Part shown: piece by piece, positions 20,467-21,752 of the stretch
How the letters are laid out: each line of letters begins with the position of its first letter
Numbering within the stretch: the stretch's first letter is position 1
From: a virus
Virus record (IMG/VR): IMGVR_UViG_3300002053_000069
Coordinates: 1-21,752 of that record
Length of the DNA: 21,752 bases
Strand: one strand, 5' to 3'
Program-made: the position numbers and the translations under genes
Notes under the pieces: model-generated
Told to the model about the DNA's origin: nothing
Database searches by the model: none
Seen by the model: the letters and a program-made list of their open reading frames with translations, nothing else

Positions 20467-20967
20467 ATGGCAGAAGAACAATCTAATAAATCCCAAAAAG
20501 ATTTTGATGAGCTAAAGGAGAAAATAGATAAAAAGAAGGGTACGGATATTCAAGAAGTTGTTAAACAAATAGCAACAAGAGATAAACTTGAGAGAGATTA
20601 TGAGGAAGATGTCCTCTACGTTACTTTCAATTCATCCCCAGAAACTAAAAGAACAATTAGAGCTATGAGACCAACTCAAAAAGAGATGATGACTATAATG
20701 AGATTATCAGCTGAAGCAGCTATTTATGAAGGAAGAATGGATACAGATTCTTTAGAGAAAATGGTATCCATTTATGATAAATTACCTGAATTAGCTGCAT
20801 CTTTGGCAACTGACAAAAAATTGGACATTAAATTCTGGACAGAAAAAGTATCATTTGCAACTCTCCAAAATTTCATCACAGAACTAATTAGGGAAACTCA
20901 GAAAGGAACTGGCATTCCGGATGAAGAAATGAAAACCTTTCGTAAAGTCCGGGATAGGCCAGCTTGA
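20467..20967 (+). CDS. tail assembly chaperone, short form (G-like)
   Basis: This 166-aa protein has a Lys/Glu-rich helical N-terminus (about 1-45), a strand pair (DVLYVTFNSSPETKRTIRAMRPTQKEMMTIMRLSAEAAIY) and a helical C-terminal half (LEKMVSIYDKLPELAASLATDK...). Length, composition and place between tail tube and the expected tape measure gene match lambda gpG-type tail chaperones, which coat the tape measure during tail assembly and are lost afterwards. A second open frame overlaps its end and extends 175 nt past its stop, exactly where a frameshifted G-T product is expected. Confidence 0.75.
   Translation: MAEEQSNKSQKDFDELKEKIDKKKGTDIQEVVKQIATRDKLERDYEEDVLYVTFNSSPETKRTIRAMRPTQKEMMTIMRLSAEAAIYEGRMDTDSLEKMVSIYDKLPELAASLATDKKLDIKFWTEKVSFATLQNFITELIRETQKGTGIPDEEMKTFRKVRDRPA
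20938..20943 (+). promoter_or_regulatory. candidate +1 frameshift site UUU CGU
   Basis: In the chaperone's zero frame the codons are ACC TTT CGT AAA. The +1 frame is open only from 20933, and its first stop is 21140-21142, so any shift must happen between 20933 and 20967. TTT can slip to TTC with the same Phe tRNA, leaving GTA as the next codon. UUU CGU is the core of the influenza A PA-X +1 shift site. No -1 heptamer is apparent, and -1 would enter the wrong frame. Confidence 0.55.
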
Positions 20968-21142
20968 AGCTAGGGTATGTGAATTTCTTCACATAACTCC
21001 TTACGAAGTTGGAAAATTACGTGAGGAGCATCCAGATAGCATATCATTTATTGAACATCATATAATCTGGGAAGCTGAAGAACGATATAAAGCACAGAAA
21101 GAAATAGAAAGACAGTCTAAAATTAGACACAGAAGAAGATAA
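20939..21142 (+). CDS. tail chaperone frameshift extension (T-like)
   Basis: This frame continues FVKSGIGQLEARVCEFLHI, TPYEVGKLREEHPD and a helical basic end (EAEERYKAQKEIERQSKIRHRRR). The 'E-x-x-V-x-x-x-L-x-I-x-P-x-E-V' start and 60-70 residue length fit the T domain of tail chaperones, which binds the tail tube protein. It has no ATG, GTG or TTG and no ribosome binding site at its start, so it must be made as a fusion to the upstream gene by a +1 (or -2) shift. Confidence 0.7.
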   Translation, partial: FVKSGIGQLEARVCEFLHITPYEVGKLREEHPDSISFIEHHIIWEAEERYKAQKEIERQSKIRHRRR

Positions 21143-21170
21143 TGTTTAATGTTCTGAGTCTTTCATTATC

Positions 21171-21250
21171 GATTCTTAATGCAATTTCTTTTTATAAGCA
21201 CCGCTTAAGAATCTATTCTGATTGACTTAATGTATTTTTTTTATTGTTTT
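21171..21250 (+). terminator. stem-loop with T-rich tract
   Basis: GATTCTTAA (21171-21179) pairs exactly with TTAAGAATC (21205-21213) across a 25-nt loop. About 20 nt later comes a T-rich run (TATTTTTTTTATTGTTTTTT, near 21232-21252). In archaea such T-tracts terminate transcription. It lies in the 137-nt gap between the chaperone and the fibre-like gene, which otherwise holds only a promoter-like AT stretch. Confidence 0.45.
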
Positions 21251-21260
21251 TTAAAATATT
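21249..21260 (+). promoter_or_regulatory. TATA-like box for leaderless gene
   Basis: TTTTAAAATATT ends 19 nt before the ATG at 21280 and is centred about 25 nt upstream, the usual distance from an archaeal TATA box to the transcription start. With no ribosome binding site before that ATG, a leaderless transcript is likely. Confidence 0.4.
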
Positions 21261-21279
21261 AAATTTATTGGAATAAATT

Positions 21280-21752
21280 ATGAGTTGGAATTATCCACCA
21301 AAAAATCTTAGTGATGAATTAACCCATACTGAATATAATGACATGGTTACTTGTATTATCAGAGCATCTGGTAATGCGATAAGTGGTGCAGAATGGTTTT
21401 GGGAATCTTCTCAGAAACTTTCTGATATGTCTGGAAATATAAATACAAAAATAAATCAAAGACCAATTGGGGACACTATTAGCAGTAACTTTTTTACAAA
21501 AAATAGTGGACAAATATTATGGTCATTTTCTTCTAACTCCAAAAGTTTATACCATCCCTCTGGATATGTAATATCAGGTGATCAGTATTCACGGGCATAT
21601 GCTTCAGCACAAGCTACAAAAGAATTAGCTTATACAGATGGAACTACTATAGCTGGAGATAATCTAACTTGGGATGGGACTCATCTTAATGCCCAAGCTG
21701 GAGGTTTAGATGGAGATACTGTTAGTAGTAACTTTTTCCTAAAAGCATCCGG
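21280..21752 (+). CDS. tail fibre/tip-like protein, 3' end outside window
   Basis: This begins MSWNYPPKNLSDELTHTEY, then an alpha-helical region and Gly/Ser/Asn/Thr-rich sequence with a repeated unit: GDTISSNFFTKNSG at about residues 68-81 and GDTVSSNFFLKASG near the window edge. GDNLTWDGTHLNAQAGG is the kind of beta-repeat segment found in tail fibres and adhesins. The frame is open to the last base, so the total length is unknown. A tape measure gene would be expected right after the chaperone; instead this separately promoted gene follows. It could be a fibre, a tip protein or an unusual virion protein. Confidence 0.6.
   Translation, partial: MSWNYPPKNLSDELTHTEYNDMVTCIIRASGNAISGAEWFWESSQKLSDMSGNINTKINQRPIGDTISSNFFTKNSGQILWSFSSNSKSLYHPSGYVISGDQYSRAYASAQATKELAYTDGTTIAGDNLTWDGTHLNAQAGGLDGDTVSSNFFLKAS

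Larger units (their letters stand above)
11336..21153 (+). repeat. recurrent TAATGTT-N-AATGT intergenic element
   Basis: Similar sequences sit at or just after stop codons between units: 11336-11351 (TAATGTTATATGTTAA), 14688-14702 (TAATGTTCAATGTAA), near 15592-15600 (AATCAATGTT), 16640-16652 (TTATGTTTAATGT), 19414-19444 (TAATGTTAAGTTAG...ATAATGTTAA) and 21140-21153 (TAATGTTTAATGTT). Most lie in the few larger gaps ahead of highly expressed structural genes. They could be virus-specific promoter or RNA processing signals. Some copies are imperfect. Confidence 0.4.

Overview
The window is most likely part of an archaeal tailed virus (class Caudoviricetes), either a free genome or a provirus. 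It carries the standard HK97-type head and tail assembly genes in order: terminase, portal, prohead protease, decoration proteins, major capsid protein, head-tail connectors, tail tube and tail chaperone. An archaeal host is suggested by an Alba-like chromatin protein between terminase and portal, by GGTGAT-type ribosome binding sites, and by at least one TATA-like box about 25 nt upstream of a probably leaderless start. The DNA is AT-rich and nearly all genes are on the + strand, many overlapping by 1-4 nt. The host lineage cannot be named from the sequence alone.

Layout. 1-1266: a control region with a small minus-strand gene (313-723), an iterated TTCCTGTT octamer, dyad elements and two copies of an AGCCGGGAA element upstream of terS. 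1267-4156: small terminase subunit, a holin-like protein, a tiny membrane peptide, large terminase and Alba. 4179-6948: portal with a LAGLIDADG intein, then a prohead protease. 6941-11942: a Cys-rich peptide, a HIT-like protein, a one-helix membrane peptide, a virion-type N-domain, an ATP-dependent DNA ligase split by an HNH gene, a LigD-phosphoesterase-like domain, and two more HNH-type genes. 11944-14690: small proteins, then a nucleotidyltransferase/prohead protease/scaffold-like fusion. 14736-16601: two decoration proteins and the major capsid protein, ending in a hairpin terminator. 16722-21142: paired small virion proteins, connectors (with another HNH gene), tail completion, two tail tube paralogs and the tail chaperone with its frameshift extension. 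21280-end: start of a fibre-like gene running off the window.

Two observations stand out. First, enzymes that normally repair DNA ends (HIT/aprataxin-like, DNA ligase, LigD-phosphoesterase-like, nucleotidyltransferase) are interleaved with and fused to capsid-maturation domains. The ligase seems to be attached to a virion-type N-domain by a -1 frameshift: an A AAA AAC heptamer, an immediate stop, and an 11-bp stem beginning 10 nt later. This looks like a head-associated DNA end-repair module. Second, the tail chaperone seems to use a +1 shift at UUU CGU, the same core as the influenza PA-X shift site. Selfish elements are dense: one intein and four HNH-type genes, one of which has cut the ligase gene in two with each piece keeping its own start signals.
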